64,000 bases of DNA from NCBI GenBank assembly GCA_024734555.1, contig JANPWX010000480.1:3434260-3498259 (forward strand), in the 5' to 3' direction. Below the pieces are notes generated by a model. It was given only the letters and a program-made list of their open reading frames with translations. It did not search any database and had not been told where the DNA came from. Made by a program: the position numbers and the translations under genes. The stretch is from Trochalopteron elliotii. Its lineage: Eukaryota; Chordata; Aves; Passeriformes; Leiothrichidae. Positions 1-11,800 of the stretch are shown here, piece after piece (within the stretch, counting starts at the first letter, position 1; every line of letters begins with the position of its first letter).

Positions 1-789
1 CCCAACAGAAATAAAAATCACTTCCCAGGTATAAGCACCTTCACTTTCTTAAAGCAGGCCCTTTTCAATTCTTTAGAAACTAGCAAAAGATGCACAGAAC
101 AGATCCTGAAAAGGCTTTCATTCCAGCAAAGGGGTGGGAGATCCTTCACCATCAAGCAAACCTGCTGTCCCCATGACATGCAATAGCAAACATAATCCAT
201 CTCCTCAGAACTTACTTGCATGTTTGGCACCTGGAGCTCCCCAAGCACCCTGTGCCCTCAGCTCCGTGACAAAGTTTGTGAATGAAGCAGCTTTTTACCG
301 CCAGTTTCTAACAGCTTTTTGCGGTCAGTTTCAAAGCCCCAAGGATGCACCTGAGTGTCAGCAATGTGGACACCCAGCCCATGCTCCAGCGGAGCCATGT
401 GCCGGACACACACAGCTGTTACCACAGGGGTGGAGGGACTTTGCCCAGCTCTCTCCCCAGGGACACAGCAGCCACACTTGGCTACACATGATGTGGACAC
501 AGAGCAGTGGAGCACGAGCTGGCCCGTTCACCAACACCTGGCCTAGAGGAGAGAAGGGCTGAGGGGACACGTTGTGGTGCAGCCATTCCCTCAGTGCCCA
601 GCACCCTCTGCCAGGCCCCAGCTCAGGGCTGAGCACGAGGCTGTCCCAGCTCCACACAGCAAAGGGTTCATTTACCCCAACTGCCAGGAACAGAAAAGTC
701 AGCTGCCCTCAGCCTGACCTCTTTTACAGTTATAGTGGAAAATACAACTGCGGTTCCCAGCACCTGCAACAGCTCAGAACGGGGATAAT
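1..789. other. Unique sequence, no gene seen
   Basis: This stretch is moderately GC-rich compared with most of the window. Overlapping open frames exist on both strands (for example 134-562 plus and 358-657 minus), but they overlap each other. Their translations are rich in Pro, Ala, Ser and His, with no domain I recognise, as expected from GC-rich non-coding DNA. I see no repeat in it. It lies immediately upstream of the CpG-rich patch at 790-1085, so a promoter-proximal role is possible but unsupported. Confidence 0.5.
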
Positions 790-1085
790 AATAATAAGAT
801 CAGCGAGGCCTCCTGGCCCTGTGCGCTGCAGCCCGGCCCCGCAGCCGGCTACAAAGGGGAATGCTGGCTCAGCACGGGTCAGGCTCCGGTTTTGCCGACG
901 AGGCTGCGGGCAGGAGGAGCCCGACTGCCATTCCAGCGGCCCTGCCCTGCCCTGTGCCCGCCGCCCTACCCCTGTCCCTGCCCGGCCTGCTCGGCGAGCC
1001 CAGAGGCAGCCTCCCGCCCGGCTGCTCCTCCGGGGTGGCTTGGGCGGGTGTCCCCATTGAGGGTGAGAGAAGGATTGCTGCCCGA
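790..1085. promoter_or_regulatory. Small CpG-island-like patch, candidate promoter
   Basis: I counted about 22 CpG dinucleotides by hand between 800 and 1085, in sequence that is roughly two-thirds G+C, while the surrounding DNA is AT-rich and CpG-poor. It contains a GGGCGGG core (Sp1/KLF-like) near 1043 and a splice-donor-like GTGAGA at 1063. In vertebrates such unmethylated patches often mark promoters or first exons. The open frames crossing it (572-1060 and 892-1263 plus, 869-1177 minus) have no recognisable product. It could be the promoter of a non-coding RNA, a distal enhancer, or a GC-rich stretch with no function. The direction of any transcription is unknown. Confidence 0.4.
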
Positions 1086-4000
1086 GTGTCCCTCTGATGA
1101 AGGCACAAATGCCTGGACCCCTCTGGTGGCTGCTGTGGCCGAGGCATGGGTGGACTCACAAGCTGAAAATGCTGCAACTGTTGGAGCTGCTAGGTTTGCA
1201 CCAAAACAGTCAGATTTCCCATCTCCTTCACCAAGTTCAGCAGCAGTGGAGAGCAGAGTTTGAAGCAGGAAAGGGACATCCCAGCCTCATCCTTTCCTTT
1301 CAAACCTCCCTACATGCCTTGATAATCTCTTTACCCAAAGTGCATTTGTAATCTGCATGGAAAGGAACATAAAAAGGCAACGAGGAAAGTGTGAACTGGT
1401 AACAAGGGTCTGTGTGGTGCTCCAAAGGCCGGGGTGCAGCTGCCACCAGCTGCCCCAATGTCCCTGTAAGCATGACAAAATTTCGTTCCTTAAATCTGAA
1501 GGAGGAGAGATGAGACTGTCCATGGTGGGTCAGGTGAGACAGGTTGAGGCCAGCAGTCCTCAGCCACAGAGGCAAAAGTTAACTGAATTGCACCCCCTGT
1601 GAGACAGCACAAGAAACCTTTTCTGCTGAGAAACACTCCATTTTATCCAAAGAGAAGCTTATTTTTTCCCCCAAAACAAGAATAATGAAATCACAGTTTT
1701 CTATCCAGAAAATGTTAATGGAAAATTTGTGCCCAGCTATGAATACAGATTGGAGATATTTGGATTTCAGAGGAAAGGAAGGTCAAGTCATTTTCACAGT
1801 GTGAAAAATGAAGCTAACAGAGTTCATATTTCTCTGTGAAGCAATGATTGATTTTTCTTTCTGTGCCTCATTCATAGAGCACTAAACATGTATAGAGAAC
1901 AAACTTACACCTTAGATAAAGCACACAGATTACATTAATACATTGAAAATTAAGTTAATATTAGCATCTGTTTGAAGGTAGGCACAAGAACATTTAGCTC
2001 AACTCTGTGAGAACAGGCAGGAGTTGGCATAAATCTCTACTTATCCTAAAGCTGCTATATCACAAAAAAAAAAAATCACCATTGAGATGTGCATACATAA
2101 AGTAGAAACCCATCATGTTCTGCCTCTATGGCTAAATTTCCTCTTTGGAAATACACAAGGATTTTAGTTACTGAAAGCATGTTGTTACTCAATTTCAAGT
2201 GTGTATGTATAGGCAATCTTATTTTCCTACCATCTTAATTGTAATTATCAACTCCGTGCTGCCTGAGCGATTCATTTCACTGTGCAGAACTATTCGTATT
2301 AGAGTTGCTGCTTCTATTTTATGAAACAAGATAATTTAAAACAATAATCACTTCTAGACATATATTGATAATATATTCTTACTGTAAGAAGGTTTTCATG
2401 TGCTGTTGAATAATCCTTCCTTCAGTAAGTTTCTCCAGACTCCTTCAGCAAAGATGGCATTTTGACCTTTTTGTTACAGTGGAATTCATAATGGCAAGCT
2501 CTTACACGTCTTATGTTAGGATGTGTCCACACCTAGGACACACTGAGTTTCCCATCACTCTGATCCTGCAAGGCTCACAGTGGATGTTATGAAGTCCCAC
2601 AATGACTGGATGTGAATTGGCCTTAGGGGTTTCCAACTCCCTCTTTTGGTACCTCTCTGTTTCTTGACCACATGTCACCAAAAGCCCCAGGAAGGCCATT
2701 CAGGTGGTGAGAACATCCTCTCTGATACAGGTTGCAAACTAATGATTTCAAGAGATGCACATTGATAACTCAGCAGTGGTGCTAGAAGTGTTGTGGTATT
2801 TAGACTGTGACACTGTGTGACCCTCCCTGACCAGGGCACAGCTCCACTTGATGTTTTGCCTCTGTCAGAAAAATGAAGAGGAAAAAAGGCAACAACAATA
2901 AGACTCCTATTTATTACTGTCAAACAGCACATTAGCCAGGCAGCTCTTAAAACACAGTCAGGATAGTCTAAATTTGCAAAACTAGGCAAGGCAGAGACTG
3001 TAGTCAAAAGCTCCAATAAAGTAACTTCAGAAACAAATAACCAAAAAGATCTACTGGAAAGCAGATGCAAATCAGCTGTGAAAAGCCAAAGGGAGAATCA
3101 CAGAACTAGGAATTTGGAGGGCCAAAAGTACAGAGGCTTTATGAAAAAAAATCAAAACCAACTTGACTTTCAAGTAGACATTTCATTAGATTCTAATTCA
3201 TTAGAATCATCACAGTTTGATCTTTCTCTGCCATCCATCCCTCACCCTTTTTGTTTCTTTTTTTTCTTGTTTTGACATTCATGATTAATGCTCTGTTTTG
3301 CAGGATTTAAGGCAGCTGGCTATCTTCTAAGATTTAAGGAACAATACTTTATGTCATGCTTACCAACTGATTGTGAACAATGGGTCATAGGGAGTAATTG
3401 AGGAGTTGGCCATGTGTTGCAATCCTTCCCTTTAACCAAACAATTGCTTAGAGCTTTAGCATGGCTCTCACCATCTCCCAGCCTGGCACACAGAAACAAT
3501 CCCTGTAGTAGCTTTAACCAATTCCATGACCATATGTTCCTTAGGAGTGGCACACACAGTGTAAAACAAAACTACCAAACCAACTTTGAAACACAAACAC
3601 AGCCAGAAAATTGAAGTACAAAAGCATGGTAAAAAGGCTTTTGACATCAAGTTTCCTTCTTTCTGCCATGTTGCTTTCAAAAGGCAGAAGCACTTTACAG
3701 CAATGATGTCTATACATAAGCTGCTGAAGTACTGTCTTGTCTTCAGTGATTTTTATGATGATATTATCTAATGCACTAGGCAAAGCTTCCTTTTTATGAA
3801 GGAAACAAAAAGAATAATATATGGCACATAGCATTAGCACGGAGGTGGAATATCAGACAACAAAAGCTGATCTTGTTTCCTTTCTCTTTCCCCCTTACTA
3901 CTTTTATCCTGATAAGATCACTCTGTTATGTTCATCCCTTTCAACCACAATTTTATGGCCACCCTATGTTAGGAAAATAAGACTTTCTTGTCTTCTACTA

Positions 4001-7000
4001 ACATTAGAACATGGTATCTCTAAAAAACATATTCAGAGCATATTGTGTAGCTGTTCAGGGTTAACCATGAGGGACCAACATAATTCAAGCAACAGCTTGG
4101 GTATTTGTCTAGATGTTTAATACCAAACAAAGGAATTTGATGATAAATACAAAGCACTAAAAAGTACAAATACTATCCACATATATAAAATAGTCCATGT
4201 GTACAGTGAAGAGGGCAGACAAAACTGAAACTCATAAGAAAAGACTTTTCTCCCAAGAGGAGATTGATAAATACTGTTTCTTTTCTAGTAAAAATAAATA
4301 AATAAATAATGTCAAATTAATTGCAAGATCCTTGTGTTTTCACAAATATATTCCCAGTGAAGGTGCCTGTTGTTTTTGTTTACAAATTAGATCAATTTCA
4401 CAGTATGTTTGGAGCATTTTACAGGTGCATTGAGGGGGCAGAGGGGAGGCAATAGACTTGAGTCAGTTGTGAGAAAAACAGAAGTGTGAGCTTTCCCTGG
4501 GCAGACACAGCCAGTCCTCCAAGTACTCCAGCCATTAATGGAGAGATCCTATAGACATGCTACATCCTAGTTTGCTATGATGTGACAAATGTTATGGTGT
4601 AGAATACACCTTTGGGCTCTCTGCCCACATATCCATTTGACAAACTCAAGCACTCCATGACCCTCTGTGGGTGTGGGTGTTCATACCCTCCCCAGCTTCT
4701 TACAAAAAACAAAAGCCAGTTCTGACTTAAGAAGATATTCAGGCCCACTTAGAAGACAAGAGCAGAGAACTCCCCATTTGCACTCCTTCTGAGTCCTGGA
4801 AGACCTGGTGCAACTGGTACTCAATACAGAAATGACATCAGGATTAGAGCATCTGAGATGGTCCATCAAAGGCCTTCAAGAGGTCTTGGAAAGGTTCTGC
4901 TGAGAACAGTGCAAAACCATTGCAGCAGTCTCTTCTCATTCAAGAGATGAATGTCAGGCATATTTATTTCATAAAGTGAGAACCAGTATCCCAAACAAAT
5001 AGCTAGAACGAGTATTATTATTCAGTCTTTTTTCCTGGCAACCAGCTTAAACGACCGTGTCTTGCTTTTCTGGGAAACCTGCCAGGTGAGCTTTGAAAGG
5101 ATTGTGGTGCTGACGGCAGAGTCTGGAGGGCTCGTTCCATGTGCTAACCAGAGGTCTGCTAAAATAATCAGGAGGAGGAGGCAAGGCCTTCATCCTGCAC
5201 AGGAGAAGAGGGCTGGAGCATAATGGCATTGCCGTGGGGAAACCAAGGAGGCTGTTAAGCTCACTGGGGCATGGACTGTCTTTTACCATGTGTTTGCACA
5301 GCTCCAGCACTGAGGCACCCCAGAGTAAAGTCTTTAAAAGTGGTTAAATGACTTATGCTCTTAAAATCTATTTCCAAAAGTGAGTAGTATAACTTCCATT
5401 TACTCCCCTCATTGGGCCTGGGGTGCAATTCCACTCCCACTTGCCTTTTCTTTTTTCCTCATTCCTGATGAAAAAATTACTTCCTAGTCACTTACCTGGT
5501 TCACTTGTGACTCTGCTGCTCACAAGTGATTGTGCATCATGAAATTATCTCCACAGCTAGAAGAGGGGGGTGGCACCAAATGATGTTTTATCATTTTGTG
5601 ATGTCACCACATTTATTGAAAATTAAATTTTGAGGCAAAAAGTGAATAACCAAACAGAATTCTTAAATCAGAATTAATCCAAGCTACATAATGAAGAGCT
5701 GCCAAGCGAAAAATTTGCTACCGTGACTTACATATTGAACTGATTTAAATGACCTAATTTAGGAAAATGCATTTTAGAATGTCATTCTGTCAGTGTGGAA
5801 AACTTGTGCTGTAAGAGTCAGTAATCATCATCCTTCTGATAGCATTAATGTGAATTTTCCTATTATATAGTATAGATTATTAGCTGTTTCATCCCTAAGG
5901 AAAACACTGATATTGACAAAGGGAGAATTTCACTTTGAGAGGAAAAGCCACACTTGGCAAGGAGTTTAAAAGCAGAATAGTATTTATGTAAATATGAGAA
6001 GATTATAGCTGATCTCCTTGACGTTATTCTTCCATCAAATGATGGAGACATTAGAAATGTATCTGAACTGTGCTAAAATAGCTAAATATTGAAAGGAATA
6101 TTTGCCTCAGCTACACTGAGGCAACACCTGAAAAGCCTGTTGTCCACCCTGTTAGGGATAGATAACTCTTTGTCTATTGCAGGTGACTAAAACCAAGCAG
6201 AGTTTGTCACAGGTAACAGTGCACATCGCCAAGCAGCAGCTGTGGAAGAATTGACCTCAGTGATCACAGACCCTTACATTGCTTGTTCACTGGGTTTGAA
6301 TTTTAAAGACCCAGAAATAAGAATTGAGGCCACTGATGTATTTCTTTAATGCAACTGAAACATGGTATTCATGAGTATACCAAATTTATGTGTATTTAAA
6401 AGGTAGAAGAACAATATTGCACCCAGTTGCAAGAGCGAGTCACCAAGGCAATGGTCATACTTGCAGATTAGTTTCAGGCTCCTGGTAGATATCAAAAAAA
6501 AGTCAATCAAGTGCAGAACTGCCAACTACCAGCACAAGGGTATTAAAAATAGAGAACAATATCTATCACCCCAATTGCAACCTTAAAATTGCATAACAGA
6601 TCATTGTTGGGAGGAAAAAAAGTCAACCACAGACCAATGTAATCAAGAGACTGATTATTTGACTGAGGGAAAAAATTAGTATACTCTGTATAGAGAGGTT
6701 TCTTTTTGGATTACAGTGACAAATGCTTCCTGATCTTTCTAAGACCTGCACACATTTGCTGATGGTTCATTCAAAAGCCCTTACAAGAGGCAAAGATTTT
6801 CTTAAGTAGGTGCTTGAAACCACATTGGCATTTTTAGAGGAAAATCAAAACAGTTCCTTTGGTCCTGGTTTGTGAATGTAGTTTCAAGAATGTAGTTTCA
6901 AGCAGAAAAGTTTTAAAAATTAGGGCAGGAGCCTTTGGGAAGGCTGTACACAAAAGACACAATAATACAGTAAGCAGATGCAAGTAACTAAACAAATTAA

Positions 7001-8530
7001 AGCATGCTTGGGTCAGGACAGCTGCTGTAGTTTTCTGTATGTTATTTAAAAAATCTATTTATTCTAGGTATTTTCCCTGATTAAAATACTTCATACCTTT
7101 CACATTTCCTATTAGTAGCAAAGCCACAAACTCCTGAGTACTACTGACACTAGGCAAGAAGAATCATTTTAGAGGTCAGTTCAGGTCTTCAGTTTCTGAA
7201 ATCCAGTTTTATCACAAGCATTTCCTGACAACTGGGATCCTTTTTCCTCTGTCACAATATAGAATTATTTGAACTTATTTTAAAATTAGTTATGCTAACC
7301 TGTACTTCAAGAGCAGTCACAGTGTTAAATGATAGATACCCATTAGAAGGAACAAGTTGGAGTCATTGAATCCTTTATACAACATTTCTGTAAAAATTTA
7401 AACATCATTTTGAGAAGCAGAAAACGTACCAGTCCAGTGATATCTGTCATTACTCATTTTTCATACACTCGACATGATTATTCATTACTCAGAAGTGACA
7501 TAGTTAAATGCTAACTCTTGCTAAAATATTGATCATAATACGTGGGGGCATATAATTTATCTGAATCAAGTGAAATATGTTTTCCTCAGCAAGATGATGA
7601 AAGCTTGTCTCATTACAGCATCATTTCTACTGAAGTTTCCACCATTAGTTAGTTTAATGACTCTGTGAACATTTTAATTGAGAAGATCCCTGTGTAAGTT
7701 GCTCATTCAGGATACATGGATGGGTTTGGATTTGAGAATGAGGGAAATGTGCAGTCAGCTGTGCTCAGCCTGAGAGTGCAGGCAGAAGGCAGAGAACCAG
7801 GTACAACAAAGCACCCAGATCAGGAGGGGCAGGAGAATTTGGAGAGGAAAAGGCAAGGAGATGTTGCAGGCCAGGAGATGTTAAAGGATGTAATTTGCAA
7901 GTAAGAACGCTCAGGCTGGCAATGTGGTGTACAAATAATGTATTTGCTTAAATTGTTCTCACCCCCTGAAAAAACAATTTGCACTGAGGCCAGTGGAAAA
8001 CTCCACTGCCCTTTGAAAGTCAAACCTGATAAGAAAAGGTAAACGTGGTTTCACTCTGAATATGTATTTCAGAAAGGAGAACAAATTAACCCACACTCTT
8101 GCATCATCCCCTGCCTGCACATGATTCACATACATTCAAAGGAAAAAGAGTAAACCACTATTTAATACCAGCTGCATGTAGCTGGTGAGCAGATCTGTTC
8201 TAGTGGTGCTCTGCTGGCCTCTGTGGGGATATGAACTGGGTCTTTAGGCTTCCATGAAGTCTGGTATTGCTGTCAGGAGTGTCACACCAAAGTGCTGACA
8301 CCAAAATATCTTGTGCCTGTCTTGTCCTTGTGCCTGACAAATTAAGGAAGGTGTTACTGCTGTAGACTATGTTCCTTCTGTGTAAGTGGAAGCGGAGTCA
8401 TTCCCACCTGGACGTGCACTTCTCTGGAAATAGAGTAATCTGGGAGGAAAATGGATACAAGTAATGTCCTTATCTAATCAGAAAAATAGCCTGGGGATGG
8501 TGAAAGATTTTTATTTCTAACTCCTAGCTA
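1086..8530. other. Long AT-rich unique stretch, no gene seen
   Basis: No exon with a recognisable protein is visible. Small features are an A12 run at 2064-2075, a short (AAAT)n tract at about 4286-4306, and a perfect two-copy tandem repeat of the 14-mer GAATGTAGTTTCAA at 6874-6901. Region 5590-5880 is strongly AT-rich with many TAAT-type cores. Open frames are all under about 140 codons and look random. This could be intron or intergenic DNA. Confidence 0.5.
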
Positions 8531-8611
8531 CTGAAACAAAACTGAGAAGAGCTTGAGTGATTTGCCTGAAATCACAAAGTTCTATGTCTTTCAGTCTGAA
8601 TGTCAGATCAA
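8531..8611 (-). mobile_element. MIR-like ancient SINE fragment (probable)
   Basis: The segment reads like a MIR core in antisense orientation. AACTGAGAAGAGCTTGAGTG, then a TTTGCCTGAAATCACA block, parallels the familiar layout of an AACTGAGG start, an AGTGACTTGCCC centre and an AAGGTCACACAG end. The match is degenerate, as expected for an element that predates the bird-mammal split. The CR1 fragment begins immediately downstream. The alternative is a chance match; profile alignment to MIR and other CORE-SINE consensus sequences would decide it. Confidence 0.4.
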
Positions 8612-8872
8612 GCAATAGGGCAAGAAGAAAAAGCCTCCAGTTGTGCCAGGAGAGGTTTTAGGTTGGGTATTGGGAAAGATTTCTTCACTGAAAGGCTGTC
8701 AAGCATTGAACAGGCTGCCCAGGGAAGTGGTGGAGTCACTGGAGGTATTTACAAGATGTGTAGATCTGGGCCTTGAGGACATGGTTTAGTGATGGGCTTG
8801 GCAGTGTTTGGGTAACATTTGGACTCGATGATCCTAAGGTCTTTTCCACCCTAAATAAATCTATGATTCAGC
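8612..8872 (+). mobile_element. CR1 LINE 3' fragment (non-LTR retrotransposon)
   Basis: This is a truncated 3' end of Chicken Repeat 1, the dominant LINE of birds, in sense orientation. Characteristic blocks occur in the expected order: GTGCCAGGAGAGGTTTTAGG, TTTCTTCACTGAAAG, ACAGGCTGCCCAGGGAAGTG, GTGGAGTCACTGGAGG, GGACTCGATGATCCTAAGG and a TCTATGATTC terminus. The reverse-transcriptase region is missing, so it cannot move by itself; 5' truncation is the norm for CR1. Scattered substitutions suggest it is old. It has no poly(A) tail, as expected for CR1, and it lies against the MIR-like fragment. Confidence 0.93.
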
Positions 8873-11800
8873 TACATGGAAGCATTTCTTCCACACTGCC
8901 TCTTGCATTTATGATTAGAAAGAGCAGAGAAAGCACAGCAGTTTAAAAATGTCGTTTCTATTAGGAAAATATGGAGGAGGATGAATCTCTGAATATTTCT
9001 CAGAATGTGGTTTTATTAAATGCATCCAAACCTGGAAATCCTAAGCCTAGAAAAGAGCAAAAAATTAAACCTAATAGGATCCATTCTAAACAATCACACA
9101 TTGTGCGTAAAGAAAATGAAGTGTTTGACATAAACACTTCATAAGCAAGATGATTTACATTATTTGCACTTTGTTTCTGATTATTTGATAGAAAAATACA
9201 CAACCCTGCATTAATTTCTAACTTGTTCTATAGAACCTTTGCTGAACCTCTCTATGAAGTCATGCACATGCAGGATCAAAACAGAGAGATGGGAAGCAGA
9301 ATGTGCTTCATTATGGCAAGTACAGCTCATATCCTCCTCCACAACACAATTTATTAGTATCTAATAGAATTGTAATGTTTCTCATTCTACATTTTTACAG
9401 CTGCATCAAAATATTAAAGTGTGAATTGCAATTAAACTCACACAGTGCTCTTAGCATAATTTCCCTTGTATTAATACTTAGCAAACCAAGTTATTGGCGT
9501 AATATTACTCTTGATACTGGTTGTCATAAAGGGATAAAGCCTCCAAATAGTATTAAAATATATTTTACTGGAGAGAGAGCAGCAGTACCAAAAACCATTA
9601 TGCTACTGGAGTTGTTAATTTCTGTGGGAGGGGGTGGGGAGAGAAAGGCTTTTGACTCCTTAAATTACAGTTTGCTGGTTAGTACATCAACTCACTTTAA
9701 TCTCACTAAACAGGTAATTTACTTGCTTTCTGAAAGCACCCATGTGCAAGGAAATGCTAGTGCACTCCAGGGATGATTCTAAGATTGATTGCTTGGCTCT
9801 AGTCACCAATAATGGTATGAATTCTGCTAAGCTCCATTTTAAATGTACCTGAAATATTTAAAGATTTTAGAGGGGTAATAACGGAGAGGCAATATTTGTT
9901 TCCTCTAACCTCAATTTATGCATGTGTGATCAGCTGGACTAAAGAATTTTGAATCAGAAGGGCTGAACTACTACTTGCAAATGGCAATAGGTTCATTGAC
10001 TTGGGATAGAAAAATTGCAGGTGTGAGATCCCTGCTTATGTTATCCCTTAGGAAATTCGGAAGTTATTTTGTATTTCCCAGCTGCTCCTTAGATTTGCAG
10101 TTGACTGTAGCTTTTTGTGGTTTTTAGTTTGGAATTGAACTCTGCAAAAATGTGCTCATGGGAGAAATGGAGAGCTTTAGTATTTTCTTATGGAGGGGAA
10201 AAAAGTGGCTGAATTAAATGCCATTAAGTAGACATGACTTTGATAAGGTTGTCTGGGCTGGATAGTTCTATAAAAGCATCTGGAAGTAGAACTTAAATGT
10301 CAAGAATTACCTTTTTTCCTGCTTCATTTAGGAACACATCAGCTAAAACAAACCTTTTCATATTCTAAGTTCTGACCCACAGTGTAACCAGAAGTGGAGC
10401 TGCAGGATGGACCAAACATGTTTGATCAGGCTGTGCCTGCTTCCCAAGGGCTGGAAGCAATGAAGGCTTGGCCATGCAGGCTGCAACCAAAAACCCAGGG
10501 AGGTTGTGTCCTTGTAAATCATGTCATGAAAACAAAAGACTGTTTTATTAAGTTAACAATAAAATCCCAGTCTCAGGGTGATGTTGAAGGAGGTTTTGAA
10601 AGATTATCTTGACTTATTTCAGATAGGTTTGTGGTTTTGCAAACATCCAGTATGTGTTATTGATAAAGGACTCAGTTGTTACTTTCCAACTTGCAAAGCT
10701 GTTTCTGTCAGTGGAGATTTCTCTCCCTTACAGAAAGAAGTCCCTTTGCACCATGATTAAATACCACAGGGTAGGAGAGGTGAATCTGAACAGACCCCCA
10801 CATTCAGGTCCATGCAGTTTCACACATCATGGAACAAAATACAAATAGAACAAACCTTCCAAAACTCCTGCAAGCTTCAGTCCTACCTTCCACTGATGTT
10901 AGATTGTTTTTAACAGATTGGGCTTCTGTCTGTGACAGTCACTGATGATAGATGCTCTGATCTGGGTAGGCTGAGCATGAGGAGTCTGTATCACAGCCCA
11001 CAGAATCAACACTGTGGTGTCTGGGATTTGCTGTGTCATTCATGAGCTGCCAAGATAACTGCATCACTGCAATGTGTCACACATCTCATATTTTTGCCTC
11101 CCCTTTTCTTCCCCCTCCCTTATATTTTATCTCCCAGAAATGCAATCTCTCCTGCCTAAGCCACCAGCTACCAGAATAAACCAAAGTATTTGCTTATGAT
11201 GCAAAGGCCATTAATTGCCACCAGCCTGACCTCCCATCAGAGACTGCCTCCCTCCTCACTCAGCATGGAGAGTTACTCTCCAAACTCTGTGCTGCTGTAC
11301 CCAGCACAATAATCACTTCTGAGCAGATTCTGAGATCTGCTCAGCTTCTGAGCTGCAGCAGTGGTCACATCATTTTGCTCATGAGGCTGTGACAACATGG
11401 TGAGCTAAAGACTACAGAAGTAGTATGGTGACAGTCTATTTTTTTAAAAAAAATCAAGAAGTCTCCAAGGGTCTAACCCAAAGTTTATTTAAATTTAGTA
11501 GAAACTTCAAATGTGGCCCCAAATATCTTCACCACATCTTGGAAGGACCTTGAGCACCCCGGGCTGTGACTAAGTTTACCCATCTAAGTTTGGCTGAAAG
11601 TAAATTCCTCCATTCCTTCTCCTCTATTCCTCGTGGCATGTTTCCTAACAGTATAATTTGCAGAAAAAAATGATCAAAATATCATTAAGAAATGTCAGTA
11701 CTCTCAGCCAAGCTCCTTTCAGACATATAAGCAGTGTGTGGCAGGCATAATAAAGTCATGACTAGGAGTGTCCTTTAAATCACAGGAATGGGAGGCAGAG

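Noticed and set aside
572..1263. Overlapping Pro/Arg/Ala-rich frames across the CpG patch
   Set aside because: Open in several phases at once, as expected for GC-rich DNA with few stop codons. No known protein resemblance.
9303..9776. 157-codon open frame in AT-rich DNA
   Set aside because: Somewhat long for the composition, but a frame of this length is not surprising among six frames of 64 kb, and the translation shows no motif or domain.
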